Positions 1 to 6,099 are shown, numbered from the stretch's first letter. The stretch is DNA of 10,395 nucleotides from Pseudomonadota bacterium (GCA_018812385.1 JAHJDU010000590.1:1-10395); one strand, 5' to 3'. Translations and numbers: made by a program. The notes: generated from the sequence alone by a model not told the origin.

Positions 1-2
1 AA

Positions 3-347
3 TTTGGTACTGCCATTTCAAAACATCAGGCCATTCGGTTTCAGATTGCAGATATGGCCACCCAGATTGAGGCAGCCAGGCAATTGGTTTTTTCAGCAGC
101 ATCCATGAAAGACAGTGGCAAGCCTTATACAAAAGAAGCGTCCATTGCCAAACTTTTTGCATCTGAAATGGTAAACGAGGTGACGGCACGGGCAATTCAA
201 ATACATGGTGGTTACGGGTTTACCAAAGATTATAATGTTGAAAGATTTTATCGGGATGCACGGGTGTTTACCATATATGAAGGCACAAGCGAGATTCAGA
301 GAATCGTTATCTCAAATCAGGTGTTAAAAGACAAGAGAAAGCCTTGA
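3..347 (+). CDS. Acyl-CoA dehydrogenase, C-terminal part (5' end outside window)
   Basis: The frame is open from the left edge of the window and ends at TGA 345-347, so about 114 C-terminal residues are visible. They match the C-terminal helical domain of acyl-CoA dehydrogenases: FGTAISKHQAIRFQIADMA, then IEAARQLV, then IQIHGGYGFTKDYNVER and IYEGTSEIQR. The glutamate of IYEGTSEI is at the position of the catalytic base in the medium- and short-chain family (family knowledge), and the HGGYGF segment contacts FAD and CoA in known structures. The enzyme oxidises an acyl-CoA to the 2-enoyl-CoA and passes electrons to ETF. The chain-length or branched-chain preference cannot be read from this part. 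It converges with the 2-oxoacid oxidoreductase operon. The first ATG inside the window (54) is internal, not the start. Confidence 0.93.
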   Translation, partial: FGTAISKHQAIRFQIADMATQIEAARQLVFSAASMKDSGKPYTKEASIAKLFASEMVNEVTARAIQIHGGYGFTKDYNVERFYRDARVFTIYEGTSEIQRIVISNQVLKDKRKP

Positions 348-370
348 TAATTAGCTGTTAGCTGTTATCA
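345..370. terminator. Weak hairpin between convergent genes
   Basis: TGATAA (345-350) pairs with TTATCA (365-370) around a tandem TTAGCTG TTAGCTG, followed by an AT-rich tract. It overlaps the stop codon of the acyl-CoA dehydrogenase gene and lies 32 bp from the end of the convergent ACT gene. The stem is only 6 bp and AT-rich, so a role as a shared terminator is a guess. Confidence 0.2.
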
Positions 371-401
371 AATTAAAATAATTTTGTTGGAATGCAAGGT
401 C

Positions 402-890
402 TTAGTAACCATCCTTAAAAATATCTGCGGCTGCTTTTACAACCTCTGGGCAGAATACAAATAGACATTTGCCACCAGAATCAGACACAGACCCGTAAAC
501 ATAATTAATATTAATTTTTTCTTGTCCAAATCTTTTGGTAATTTTTGTAAATTCACCTGGTTTGTTTGTAATATCAATGGTTACAACTTCTTTTGAGTCA
601 AACAGGTAATCATTTTCTTTTAAAAGATCCATGGCTTTTTCAGGGTTGTCAACAATGAGCCTTATCAGGGCAAATTCTGCTGAGTCTCTTCGCATGGAGC
701 TGTAGCTGGCATAGGATGCAAGTCTTTTTAAGGATTTGCCCCTGGCCTCAAAAAGGTTCTGGACATAGGCAGATGCATCCTGGATTGTGATGGCATCAAT
801 ATTAATATTGGTCCCGGCTAAAAGTTCAGTTAATTTTGCAAGTTCGCCAGGTGCATTTTTAAGAAAAAGAGATATTTCTATTCTGATCAT
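402..890 (-). CDS. Tandem ACT-domain protein
   Basis: A 162-residue protein made of two ACT domains. The first covers about residues 3-90, with the ligand-loop motif NAPGELAKLTELL at 12-24. The second covers about 102-160, with NKPGEFTKITKRF at 109-121. The N-x-P-G signature in both is typical of ACT domains, which bind small ligands, usually amino acids, and regulate enzymes or pathways. No enzymatic domain is attached. ATG 888-890 is preceded by a strong AAGGGGGG Shine-Dalgarno. The gene starts 30 bp after the gamma subunit gene and is the last gene of the operon. By context it may sense an amino acid related to the 2-oxoacid being oxidised, for example a branched-chain one. That function is inference; the domain call is firm. 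Confidence 0.88.
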   Translation of the reverse strand: MIRIEISLFLKNAPGELAKLTELLAGTNINIDAITIQDASAYVQNLFEARGKSLKRLASYASYSSMRRDSAEFALIRLIVDNPEKAMDLLKENDYLFDSKEVVTIDITNKPGEFTKITKRFGQEKININYVYGSVSDSGGKCLFVFCPEVVKAAADIFKDGY

Positions 891-920
891 GCTGCCCCCC
901 TTATAAATTTATTAATTTGT

Positions 921-1463
921 TCAAATACCTTTATTAGCAAAATTCACACCTTCATCAAATGCTTTCATATTCAGCGGAATAATTTTAGCCTTGGCGGCAA
1001 ATTCTTCCCGTATGCAGTCTTTTAACAGGTCCAGGTCAACCAGTTTGCTTTTTGCGGCAAAGGCGGCCAGGGCAACAATATTGGAAGCCCTGATATTGCC
1101 GGCTTTTATGGCAATCTCATTGATGGGCACCACAAGCTGTATAATATCCTTTCGATCACTTGTAACAGGAATCAGGGAGCTGTTGATGAATACAATGCCC
1201 CCGGGTTTGACATCATTGACAAATTTTTCCAGGGAAGGCAGGTTCATTGCCACAAGATGGGTGGGATTTTTAATGATGGGAGAGCCTATGAGCTTGTCAC
1301 TGATGACAACGGTGCAATAGGCTGTCCCCCCGCGCATCTCCGGCCCATAGGAAGGTACCCAGGCAACAAAGGAACCTTGTTTCATTGCTGCATAGGCCAG
1401 AAGTTTGGCGCTTAATAGAATTCCCTGGCCTCCAAATCCTGCAAATTTTATTTCTGTTTGCAT
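921..1463 (-). CDS. 2-oxoacid:ferredoxin oxidoreductase, gamma subunit
   Basis: A 180-residue protein of the pyruvate/2-ketoisovalerate oxidoreductase gamma family (KorC/VorC/PorG type). Signatures are FAGFGGQGILLSAKLLA near the N-terminus, then VPSYGPEMRGGTAYC and SPIIKNPTHLVAMN. In the holoenzyme this subunit is associated with CoA binding and packs against the alpha and beta subunits (family knowledge). The start chosen is ATG 1461-1463, which has TTGGAG seven bases upstream. A longer reading from TTG at 1481 adds six residues but lacks a ribosome site. The 56-bp gap after the beta gene is the longest in the operon and holds a tandem 12-bp repeat. Confidence 0.92.
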   Translation of the reverse strand: MQTEIKFAGFGGQGILLSAKLLAYAAMKQGSFVAWVPSYGPEMRGGTAYCTVVISDKLIGSPIIKNPTHLVAMNLPSLEKFVNDVKPGGIVFINSSLIPVTSDRKDIIQLVVPINEIAIKAGNIRASNIVALAAFAAKSKLVDLDLLKDCIREEFAAKAKIIPLNMKAFDEGVNFANKGI

Positions 1464-1484
1464 TGGTTTCTCCAAAAACAACTA

Positions 1485-1511
1485 TAGTGTTAAAATCAGT
1501 AGTGTTAAAAT
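1485..1511. repeat. Tandem 12-bp repeat inside the operon
   Basis: TAGTGTTAAAAT occurs at 1485-1496 and again at 1500-1511, a period of 15 bp. It lies in the 56-bp gap between the beta and gamma subunit genes, just upstream of the gamma Shine-Dalgarno. It may be a simple duplication without function. Confidence 0.6.
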
Positions 1512-1519
1512 TTTGTATT

Positions 1520-2257
1520 TTATTCAGGGGTTTTAAAATCACCCAGTTCATAATAGGGCAGCAGGGTCTCTTCAGCCCATTTCAACGAATCAAGGGGGGT
1601 AAGCCCCCAATTGGTCGGGCAGGTGGAGATCACTTCCACAAGACTGAAACATTTTCCTTCCACCTGGTATTCAAAGGCTTTTTTAATGGCTTTTTTGGTT
1701 TTGTTGACCTGCTGGGGTTTAAGAACCGCCTGCCGGGTGATATAACTTGGTGTTACCAGTTGACTTAAGAGGTTTGCCATTCTGATGGGCATCCCGGTCA
1801 GGTCTGTATCTCTTCCCATGGGTGCCGTGGATGCACGCTGGCCCGGCATGGTGGTTGGGGCCATCTGTCCTCCGGTCATGCCGTAGATGGCGTTGTTGAT
1901 AAAGATGGTGGTAAATTTTTCTCCCCGGTTGGCTGCGTGGATGATTTCTCCCATGCCTATACTGGCAAGGTCCCCGTCTCCCTGGTAGGTAAATACAATC
2001 AAATCAGGTCGGACTCTTTTAATGCCTGTGGCCATGGCAGGTGCTCTGCCATGGGCAGCTTCCTGGAAATCACAGTTAAAATAATTATATGCCAGGACCG
2101 CGCACCCCACAGGGGCGATACCAACGGTTCTTCCCTGGATACCCAGCTCGTCTATGACTTCTGCAATAAGCCTGTGTACAATGCCGTGGGTACAGCCCGG
2201 GCAGTAATGCGTCATAGTGTCGCTGAGGGCTTTTGGCTTTGAAAATGCTTTTCCCAT
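1520..2257 (-). CDS. 2-oxoacid:ferredoxin oxidoreductase, beta (TPP-binding) subunit
   Basis: A 245-residue protein with the features of the beta subunit of 2-oxoacid:ferredoxin oxidoreductases. Cys19 and Cys22 (YCPGC), Cys52 (APVGC) and Cys213 (STCPTNW) have the spacing of the four ligands of the proximal [4Fe-4S] cluster. The TPP/Mg site is GDGDLASIGMGE at 93-104 with INNAIYGMTGGQ at about 120-131. It performs TPP-dependent decarboxylation of the 2-oxoacid and hands electrons to the cluster. TAGGAG at the end of the alpha gene is both its stop codon and the ribosome site of this gene, so the two are probably translationally coupled (9-bp gap). KorB is an equally valid family name; the substrate is not fixed by sequence. 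Confidence 0.94.
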   Translation of the reverse strand: MGKAFSKPKALSDTMTHYCPGCTHGIVHRLIAEVIDELGIQGRTVGIAPVGCAVLAYNYFNCDFQEAAHGRAPAMATGIKRVRPDLIVFTYQGDGDLASIGMGEIIHAANRGEKFTTIFINNAIYGMTGGQMAPTTMPGQRASTAPMGRDTDLTGMPIRMANLLSQLVTPSYITRQAVLKPQQVNKTKKAIKKAFEYQVEGKCFSLVEVISTCPTNWGLTPLDSLKWAEETLLPYYELGDFKTPE

Positions 2258-2266
2258 TATATGCTC

Positions 2267-3334
2267 CTATATCATTGCTTTGATGATTTCGATGATCTTT
2301 TCCGGTGACGGGATGTCTCCGCCGCATTCGCCATAAAATTCAACGGGCCGCTGGCCTTTGACGCACCTTTCAACATCTTCCACCATCTGTCCCATGTTCA
2401 TTTCAATACTGATGACAGCTTTACAGCTTTTTTTGGTGGCAGCATCAAAGACTGCCTTTTCCGGAAATGGGAAAACTGTTTTTGGTCTTAACATGGCCAC
2501 TTCAATGCCTTCTTCCTTTAAAAGGTCAATGGCTGTCCTACACACCCGACTCATGGTACCAAAGCTTGTTATAAGCACCTTGTAATCCCCATCTGTGTTG
2601 TAAGCTTCAAACTGGATTTCTTCTCTTTTCATCTGGGCGTATTTGGCTTTCAGGGCCAGGTTGTTGTCATTGAGTTCCTTGGGATCCAGAAACAAAGATT
2701 TGACCAGGTTTCTTTTGTTGCTCTTCCGTGTATCCATGCCGTTTGTGGCCCAGTCGTCTTTGTTGGAGGGCTCGGTTTTCAAATTATCGGGAAACTCGAC
2801 AGGTTCCATCATCTGGCCTATGAGGCCGTCTCCCAGGATCATGACAGGTCCCCGGTATTTTTCCGCCAGGGTAAATGCCTGCATGGTCATTTCAACGGCT
2901 TCCTGAACTCCGTCCGGTGCCAGGACCAGCAGATGGTAATCCCCGTGGCCTCCGCCTTTGGTGGCCTGGAAATAATCTCCCTGGGAGGGCAGAATTCCGC
3001 CAAGACCTGGACCGCCCCGGACGATATTGACAAAAACAGCAGGACAATTGGCCGCCGCAATATAGGAGATGGCCTCGCTCATAAGGCTGATACCAGGGGA
3101 AGAAGAGGTTGTCATGACACGTTCCCCTGCCGCTGCTGCACCAAAGATCATATACCCTACGGCCACTTCACTTTCTCCCTGGAGGAAAACCCCGCCCTCT
3201 TCGGGCAGTCTTTTTACCAGGTATTCGGCAACTTCAGACTGGGGGGTGATAGGATATGCAAAATAATTTATACAGCCTGCTCTGATGGCTGCTTCAGCTA
3301 TTGCTTCATTTCCTTTCATTAAAACTTTTGCCAT
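2267..3334 (-). CDS. vorB: 2-oxoacid:ferredoxin oxidoreductase, alpha subunit (VorB type)
   Basis: A 355-residue protein, the usual length of separate alpha subunits annotated as 3-methyl-2-oxobutanoate dehydrogenase VorB or KorA. YPITPQSE lies at 27-34, GESEVAVGYM at 53-62, and TSSSPGISLMSEA and RGGPGLGG follow; the central GGGHGDYHLLVLAP and ILGDGLIGQMMEPVE segments are typical. The alpha subunit carries the pyrimidine-side TPP domain I and the C-terminal domain II/III. Similarity to remembered VorB sequences favours branched-chain 2-oxoacids, but 2-oxoglutarate cannot be excluded, because automatic annotations of this family mix the two. The ribosome site is AAGGA, ten bases before ATG 3334. 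It lies 12 bp after the ferredoxin gene. Confidence 0.93.
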   Translation of the reverse strand: MAKVLMKGNEAIAEAAIRAGCINYFAYPITPQSEVAEYLVKRLPEEGGVFLQGESEVAVGYMIFGAAAAGERVMTTSSSPGISLMSEAISYIAAANCPAVFVNIVRGGPGLGGILPSQGDYFQATKGGGHGDYHLLVLAPDGVQEAVEMTMQAFTLAEKYRGPVMILGDGLIGQMMEPVEFPDNLKTEPSNKDDWATNGMDTRKSNKRNLVKSLFLDPKELNDNNLALKAKYAQMKREEIQFEAYNTDGDYKVLITSFGTMSRVCRTAIDLLKEEGIEVAMLRPKTVFPFPEKAVFDAATKKSCKAVISIEMNMGQMVEDVERCVKGQRPVEFYGECGGDIPSPEKIIEIIKAMI

Positions 3335-3346
3335 TATATTTATCCT

Positions 3347-3574
3347 TTAATTTACGTCTGCTGTCTTGGTTTCAACAATACTGATGGCTACATCCGGGCA
3401 CATGATACAGCACATGGTGCAGTGAATACAATCTTCAGGTCTTGCCTGAAAGACTGGAAAATGTCCTTTTGCATTTACCTTATCCGTGATCTCAAGGACT
3501 TTTTTGGGGCAAAAGTTGACACACAGCCCGCATCCCTTGCACCGATCAGAATCAATAATATGTTCGTACGCCAT
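3347..3574 (-). CDS. 2x[4Fe-4S] ferredoxin, delta subunit of the 2-oxoacid oxidoreductase
   Basis: A 75-residue bacterial-type ferredoxin. The first cluster motif is Cys12, 15, 18 and 22 (CKGCGLCVNFCP) and the second is Cys49, 52, 55 and 59 (CIHCTMCCIMCP), the standard CxxCxxCxxxC-P arrangement for two [4Fe-4S] clusters. It lies first among the enzyme subunits, in the delta-alpha-beta-gamma order common for Kor/Vor operons, so it is read as the subunit relaying electrons from the beta-subunit cluster to external ferredoxin. Start ATG 3574 has AAGGAG eight bases upstream. An extra cysteine (Cys56) next to Cys55 is visible. Confidence 0.94.
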   Translation of the reverse strand: MAYEHIIDSDRCKGCGLCVNFCPKKVLEITDKVNAKGHFPVFQARPEDCIHCTMCCIMCPDVAISIVETKTADVN

Positions 3575-3586
3575 TTAAAATACTCC

Positions 3587-4279
3587 TTAAATTATCAAAG
3601 GCTTTTTCCAGGGTGGTACCAAGGTCCTGTCAATGGTCAATACCGGACAATGAAACCGGTCCATGTCAAGTTGTGGTAACATCTGGGATGAAGCCGTTAT
3701 AAATTCAATTTTCAGACCCGTGGCTTTTGCCACCTCCATGACAAGATCATATCCCTTGTAAATGTGTTCTGGTGTGGTTTCATCAATGAGGTTGGCATTG
3801 GACACAAGTCCTGTGATTTTCATTTTTGAAGATGCTTCAATCTCCTGCTTTATTTTAAGACAGCCCTCAACGGTTCCAGTATTTGGTCTGAACAGGTTTA
3901 TTACCTGGAGCATATGGACTGTTTTTTGTTTTAAATAATTTTCAAGGGCTGCCAGTACAGTCACACCCACGTCATCGCCACCAACATCCAGGATGGTCAG
4001 TTCAGAGGGCTGCTGGATCATGCCTGCCACAGCAGGGGAGAGAATGGGCAGGTCAGCATGCATGTATTGACGGTCGGGCAGTACCACTTTAACACCAAGT
4101 TTTTCCAGGGCAACCCTTGCTTCCCTTGATCTGAAATAGGGATTGACAAGATCAAGGTCCGTAATTTTAACTTCCATCCCTTTTAGCCTGGATTTTGCCG
4201 CAAGGTTTACCGCGATTTCAGATTTGCCGCTGCCATAGTTGCCTGAAATGATCACAATCCCTTTAATATCAATGTCCAA
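3587..4279 (-). CDS. MinD/CobQ-like P-loop ATPase preceding the 2-oxoacid oxidoreductase genes
   Basis: A 230-residue soluble P-loop protein. The Walker A motif GNYGSGKS is at 13-20, a conserved-looking DLDLVNPYFRSRE segment at 41-53, and a Walker-B-like LDVGGDD at 97-103. The fold resembles the SIMIBI group (CobQ/CobB/MinD/ParA nucleotide-binding domain), with no membrane-targeting helix or metal-binding cysteines. The start is TTG 4277-4279, because the frame has no ATG at this position and AGGA stands about seven bases upstream; an ATG at 4283 is out of frame and reads only four codons. It is the first gene of the operon, 12 bp ahead of the ferredoxin gene. Its role is unknown; assembly or activation of the enzyme is an inference from position. 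Confidence 0.85.
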   Translation of the reverse strand: MDIDIKGIVIISGNYGSGKSEIAVNLAAKSRLKGMEVKITDLDLVNPYFRSREARVALEKLGVKVVLPDRQYMHADLPILSPAVAGMIQQPSELTILDVGGDDVGVTVLAALENYLKQKTVHMLQVINLFRPNTGTVEGCLKIKQEIEASSKMKITGLVSNANLIDETTPEHIYKGYDLVMEVAKATGLKIEFITASSQMLPQLDMDRFHCPVLTIDRTLVPPWKKPLII

Positions 4280-4325
4280 GCATTTTTCCTTTAATTCTAA
4301 AGTCCTAAGTAAATCTAAAACGTGA

Positions 4326-4354
4326 ATTAAATCAAATTAGGGGCTGTTTTGCAA
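4326..4354 (-). promoter_or_regulatory. Candidate sigma70 promoter of the ATPase-oxidoreductase-ACT operon
   Basis: Read on the - strand: -35 TTGCAA (4354-4349), 17-bp spacer, -10 TTTAAT (4331-4326). It lies 47 bp upstream of the TTG start and is the best pair seen there. It overlaps the 3' end of the upstream 52-codon reading frame. Confidence 0.35.
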
Positions 4355-4490
4355 ATGATTTTTTTATTTGGCTAATTAATTCATGCCAGTCTGAATAAAA
4401 AATACCCGGGGTTCTTTTTTCATGCATTCTGTTTACCATATTTCCGGTAAACCTTTCCGTTGACAGGGGACAGTCCATTAAATGCGTCAT
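4332..4490 (-). CDS. Hypothetical 52-aa reading frame, possibly the frameshifted 3' part of a decayed gene
   Basis: ATG 4490-4488 overlaps the stop codon of the preceding 116-codon frame as ATGA, and the frame runs to TGA 4334-4332. The product begins MTHLMDCPLSTERFTGNM and contains RTPGIFYSDWHELIS; its composition looks coding, with mixed polar and aromatic residues, but I recognise no family. The frame stays open upstream of the ATG, as HPETCGWK, so it could be the continuation of the neighbouring frame after a single-base indel rather than a coupled separate gene. No strong ribosome site precedes the ATG. An inverted repeat (4431-4452) lies inside it. Confidence 0.35.
   Translation of the reverse strand: MTHLMDCPLSTERFTGNMVNRMHEKRTPGIFYSDWHELISQIKKSFAKQPLI
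4431..4452. repeat. Short inverted repeat GTTTACC / GGTAAAC
   Basis: GTTTACC (4431-4437) and GGTAAAC (4446-4452) form a perfect 7-bp stem with an 8-base loop. It lies inside the 52-codon frame, about 80 bp upstream of the candidate operon promoter. It has no T-tract, so terminator function is unlikely. Confidence 0.4.
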
Positions 4491-4837
4491 CTTCCATCCG
4501 CAGGTTTCTGGGTGACATCGTGAAAAGCCCTGTCAGATACCTGTTCAAGCCTTGCAAGCGCTTTGGTTTGTGCTTTGTTCAAGTCAAGTTTTACCGATGC
4601 TTTTTGAACTTTTAAGGGAATGTCGATTAATAAAATCAGGTCGTGCGTCAAAAAAGACCGCCATTTCAATGGTTTAGGCAAGTTTTTGAAAATTAACTCT
4701 ACCTGTTCCATAAATTTATGGAACAGGTCATCTGCTGCCTTGGAAACCAGGGAGCCCCTATCTTTGCTAACCCCTATAGAATCTAACTTTGACAGCAATT
4801 TATGCACCCTTTCAAGGGGTGTTTTGCCTACCGTCAA
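4487..4837 (-). CDS. Hypothetical protein, 116 aa, probably part of a decayed gene
   Basis: The frame is read from TTG 4837 to TGA 4489-4487. The product is mostly helical, with SKAADDLFHKFMEQVELIF and KALARLEQVSDRAF; I recognise no domain. The start is doubtful: TTG lacks a ribosome site, and the same frame stays open upstream to a TAG at 4894-4892 through a coding-like stretch (GPQDQAFHIWYL) that has no start codon of its own. This suggests the true 5' end was lost. The reading continues into the 52-codon frame through an ATGA overlap. A perfect 28-bp palindrome covers the codons for DLFHKFMEQ. Composition resembles normal coding DNA more than the AT-rich region upstream does. Confidence 0.4.
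   Translation of the reverse strand: MTVGKTPLERVHKLLSKLDSIGVSKDRGSLVSKAADDLFHKFMEQVELIFKNLPKPLKWRSFLTHDLILLIDIPLKVQKASVKLDLNKAQTKALARLEQVSDRAFHDVTQKPADGR
4701..4728. repeat. Perfect 28-bp palindrome
   Basis: ACCTGTTCCATAAA (4701-4714) is followed directly by its exact reverse complement (4715-4728), with no spacer. The flanking bases do not extend it. A palindrome of this length is not expected by chance in 10 kb. With no loop it suits binding by a symmetrical protein dimer or a recombination target better than an RNA hairpin. Confidence 0.9.
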
Positions 4838-4971
4838 GTACCAAATGTGAAAAGCCTGGTCCTGAGGGCCAGTATATTTACAATAATCTGACTATCATCA
4901 TGGTAACAGAATTCGGGGTGTTTAGTTCTGGCTAAAGTCAAGATCAATAAATTTTCAAAAAAACACTGGAT
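4834..4971 (-). pseudogene. Open segment that may be the displaced 5' part of the decayed gene
   Basis: A frame without stops runs from just after TAA 4974-4972 to TGA 4836-4834 and encodes 45 residues, including ENLLILTLARTKHPEFCYHD. It has no ATG. It overlaps the neighbouring open frame (4894 onward), so a one-base shift near 4880 would join the two into one longer polypeptide. It may also be chance. Confidence 0.2.
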
Positions 4972-5384
4972 TTATGTTGCTCACCCTTGCTAAAGAAATT
5001 TTCCAGTCGAAAAATAAAAATTTTTTTTGCCCAGAATGCTCAAGGTTACAATTGATATTCTTGATACTTGAAAGTCCGGTGAAGGTGAAGAATAGGATAA
5101 TAATACTTGAGTCTTGCCTTTAGCGCCATTCAGGACTTCACGTATCTTCTGGGCGTGATTTTTCATCACAATCAGCTTCATTAAAATTATTTTAATATCC
5201 AAAGTGTCAATTTTTTGGTCAGATATGGTTTCGTTTAAACTAGTACAAAGCAATATGGTTATATCAAAACGTATTTGGGTTAATTTTCCTGAAAGCTTAC
5301 CGGGAAAACCCTGATTATTGGAATGAAAATTAATAACGTTCAAGCCATTAAAACCTGAGCATCATTTTTGTATGAATAAAATTG
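4838..5384. other. AT-rich interval with only doubtful reading frames
   Basis: Between the 116-codon frame and hicB I see no recognisable gene. The interval is AT-rich and holds the 4834-4971 segment and the 4990-5343 frame described separately, plus an 8-bp GTTTAAAC palindrome at 5233-5240. No convincing terminator for hicAB was seen. Confidence 0.5.
4990..5343 (-). CDS. Doubtful hypothetical reading frame, 117 aa
   Basis: The frame runs from TTG 5343 to TAG 4992-4990, 41 bp downstream of hicB on the same strand. No ribosome site precedes the TTG and there is no ATG near the 5' end. The product is rich in I, L, K, S and N, as expected from AT-rich DNA, with no motif I recognise. A third gene of the hicAB operon is possible but unsupported; a chance open frame is more likely. 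Confidence 0.18.
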   Translation of the reverse strand: MNVINFHSNNQGFPGKLSGKLTQIRFDITILLCTSLNETISDQKIDTLDIKIILMKLIVMKNHAQKIREVLNGAKGKTQVLLSYSSPSPDFQVSRISIVTLSILGKKNFYFSTGKFL

Positions 5385-5804
5385 TTAGATTGAATTTTCG
5401 GAGATTAATTTTTCTGAGGCTCTTATTAAAAATTGTGATCTGTTCCAGCCCTTTTCCTTGGCAAATGTATCAACTTTTTCAAGGACTGATTTTGGGAAAC
5501 TGGCATTGAATCTTTGTTTTTCTTCGTACTTTTTCATTATACTTATGTCTACCGGAATTTTCATAATTTCTCTATCAGGAAATTGTTCCCGAACTTCTTC
5601 AAACGTTAAATTTTTTTCCGGTATATATTCGTCATCAGCTAATTCAATCCATCCAGCTAAAACATCAATGGCTGAATCATACGCTTCTTCCATATCATGG
5701 CCAAAGGTTACACACCCGGGAAGTCCGGGGAATTCAACTTCTACAGCTCCGGAAGAGTATTCAAATACAGCATAATACCCTTTGGCTATGGCCTTTTCGG
5801 ACAT
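5385..5804 (-). CDS. hicB: HicB-family antitoxin with C-terminal ribbon-helix-helix
   Basis: A 139-residue protein. The N-terminal half is a HicB partial-RNaseH-like domain: YYAVFEYSSGAVEVEFPGLPGCVTFG at about 10-35, then DMEEAYDSAIDVLAGWIE. The C-terminal part, about 98-134 (RFNASFPKSVLEKVDTFA, then WNRSQFLIRASEKLI), has the pattern of a ribbon-helix-helix DNA-binding domain. It neutralises HicA by direct binding and probably represses its own operon through that C-terminal domain. Start ATG 5804 has AAGGAG seven bases upstream. It begins 18 bp after hicA, in the toxin-first order usual for hicAB. Confidence 0.92.
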   Translation of the reverse strand: MSEKAIAKGYYAVFEYSSGAVEVEFPGLPGCVTFGHDMEEAYDSAIDVLAGWIELADDEYIPEKNLTFEEVREQFPDREIMKIPVDISIMKKYEEKQRFNASFPKSVLEKVDTFAKEKGWNRSQFLIRASEKLISENSI

Positions 5805-5822
5805 TGTTATACTCCTTTCATA

Positions 5823-5999
5823 TTAGCTCTCTACACCCGCCTGTTTTAATATCTTTCTGGCGGTCCCTTCCGGGATCTCATTATGACGAGGCACTGCTAT
5901 TGGCGGACACCCATCTTTTCTGAACATGTCGTGTTTTGATCCATGAACTTCTTCATAGCCTGCCTTTTTCAGGAGACGTACAATTTTGGCTTTCTTCAT
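5823..5999 (-). CDS. hicA: HicA-family mRNA interferase toxin
   Basis: A complete 58-residue protein: ATG 5999-5997, TAA 5825-5823. It starts MKKAKIVRLLKKAGYEEVHG, then SKHDMFRKDG, and ends with VPRHNEIPEGTARKILKQAG. This is the double-stranded RNA-binding-like HicA fold. His23 in GSKH is the catalytic histidine of the family, and the VPRHNEIPEGTARKIL segment is highly characteristic. It cleaves mRNA when free of HicB. All hallmark residues are intact, so the toxin is likely functional. An AGAGGA site lies ten bases before the ATG. A stronger site (GGGAGGAG) serves a different overlapping frame 37 bp upstream, and an in-frame TAA just before the ATG excludes a longer HicA. Confidence 0.93.
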   Translation of the reverse strand: MKKAKIVRLLKKAGYEEVHGSKHDMFRKDGCPPIAVPRHNEIPEGTARKILKQAGVES

Positions 6000-6036
6000 A
6001 AAAAATTAATCCTCTTTCGGTTTTTTTAAATGCCAT
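5953..6036 (-). other. 27-codon leader frame overlapping the hicA start
   Basis: ATG 6036-6034 follows a strong GGGAGGAG site and begins MAFKKTERGLIFYEE. The frame ends at TGA 5955-5953, inside hicA. It is in a different frame from hicA, whose ATG lies at about codon 13 of the leader. It could control hicA translation, or be the original hicA start displaced by an indel. Confidence 0.35.
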
Positions 6037-6071
6037 TTGCTCCTCCCTTTTTTTTCTGCCCTCGCAGTTTT

Positions 6072-6099
6072 GCGACACATAAAAGATTTGGTGTGTCGC
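6072..6099. promoter_or_regulatory. Inverted repeat upstream of hicAB, possible HicB operator
   Basis: GCGACACA (6072-6079) and TGTGTCGC (6092-6099) are perfect 8-bp arms separated by 12 bp, 73 bp before hicA. On the - strand a candidate TTGAAG (6106-6101) precedes it, and a weak -10, TTTATG (6083-6078), falls inside it. A perfect TATAAT (6122-6117) also lies just upstream. Placement fits an autorepression site; binding by HicB is inference. Confidence 0.5.

Noticed and set aside
991..1320. + strand open frame of 109 codons
   Set aside because: Lies wholly opposite the gamma subunit gene, which has clear family motifs; no domain of its own.
1464..1481. Longer gamma subunit start at TTG 1481
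   Set aside because: No ribosome site, and it would place the clear GGAG site of ATG 1463 inside the coding region.
1297..1551. - strand 84-codon frame overlapping the gamma gene
   Set aside because: Different frame from the gamma gene across its 5' end and the intergenic gap; no motif and no support for overlapping genes.
1937..3322. Several + strand open frames opposite the alpha and beta genes
   Set aside because: All are antisense shadows of well-supported coding sequence and have low-complexity or unrecognisable products.
5233..5240. GTTTAAAC palindrome
   Set aside because: An 8-bp AT-rich palindrome is expected by chance in this base composition.
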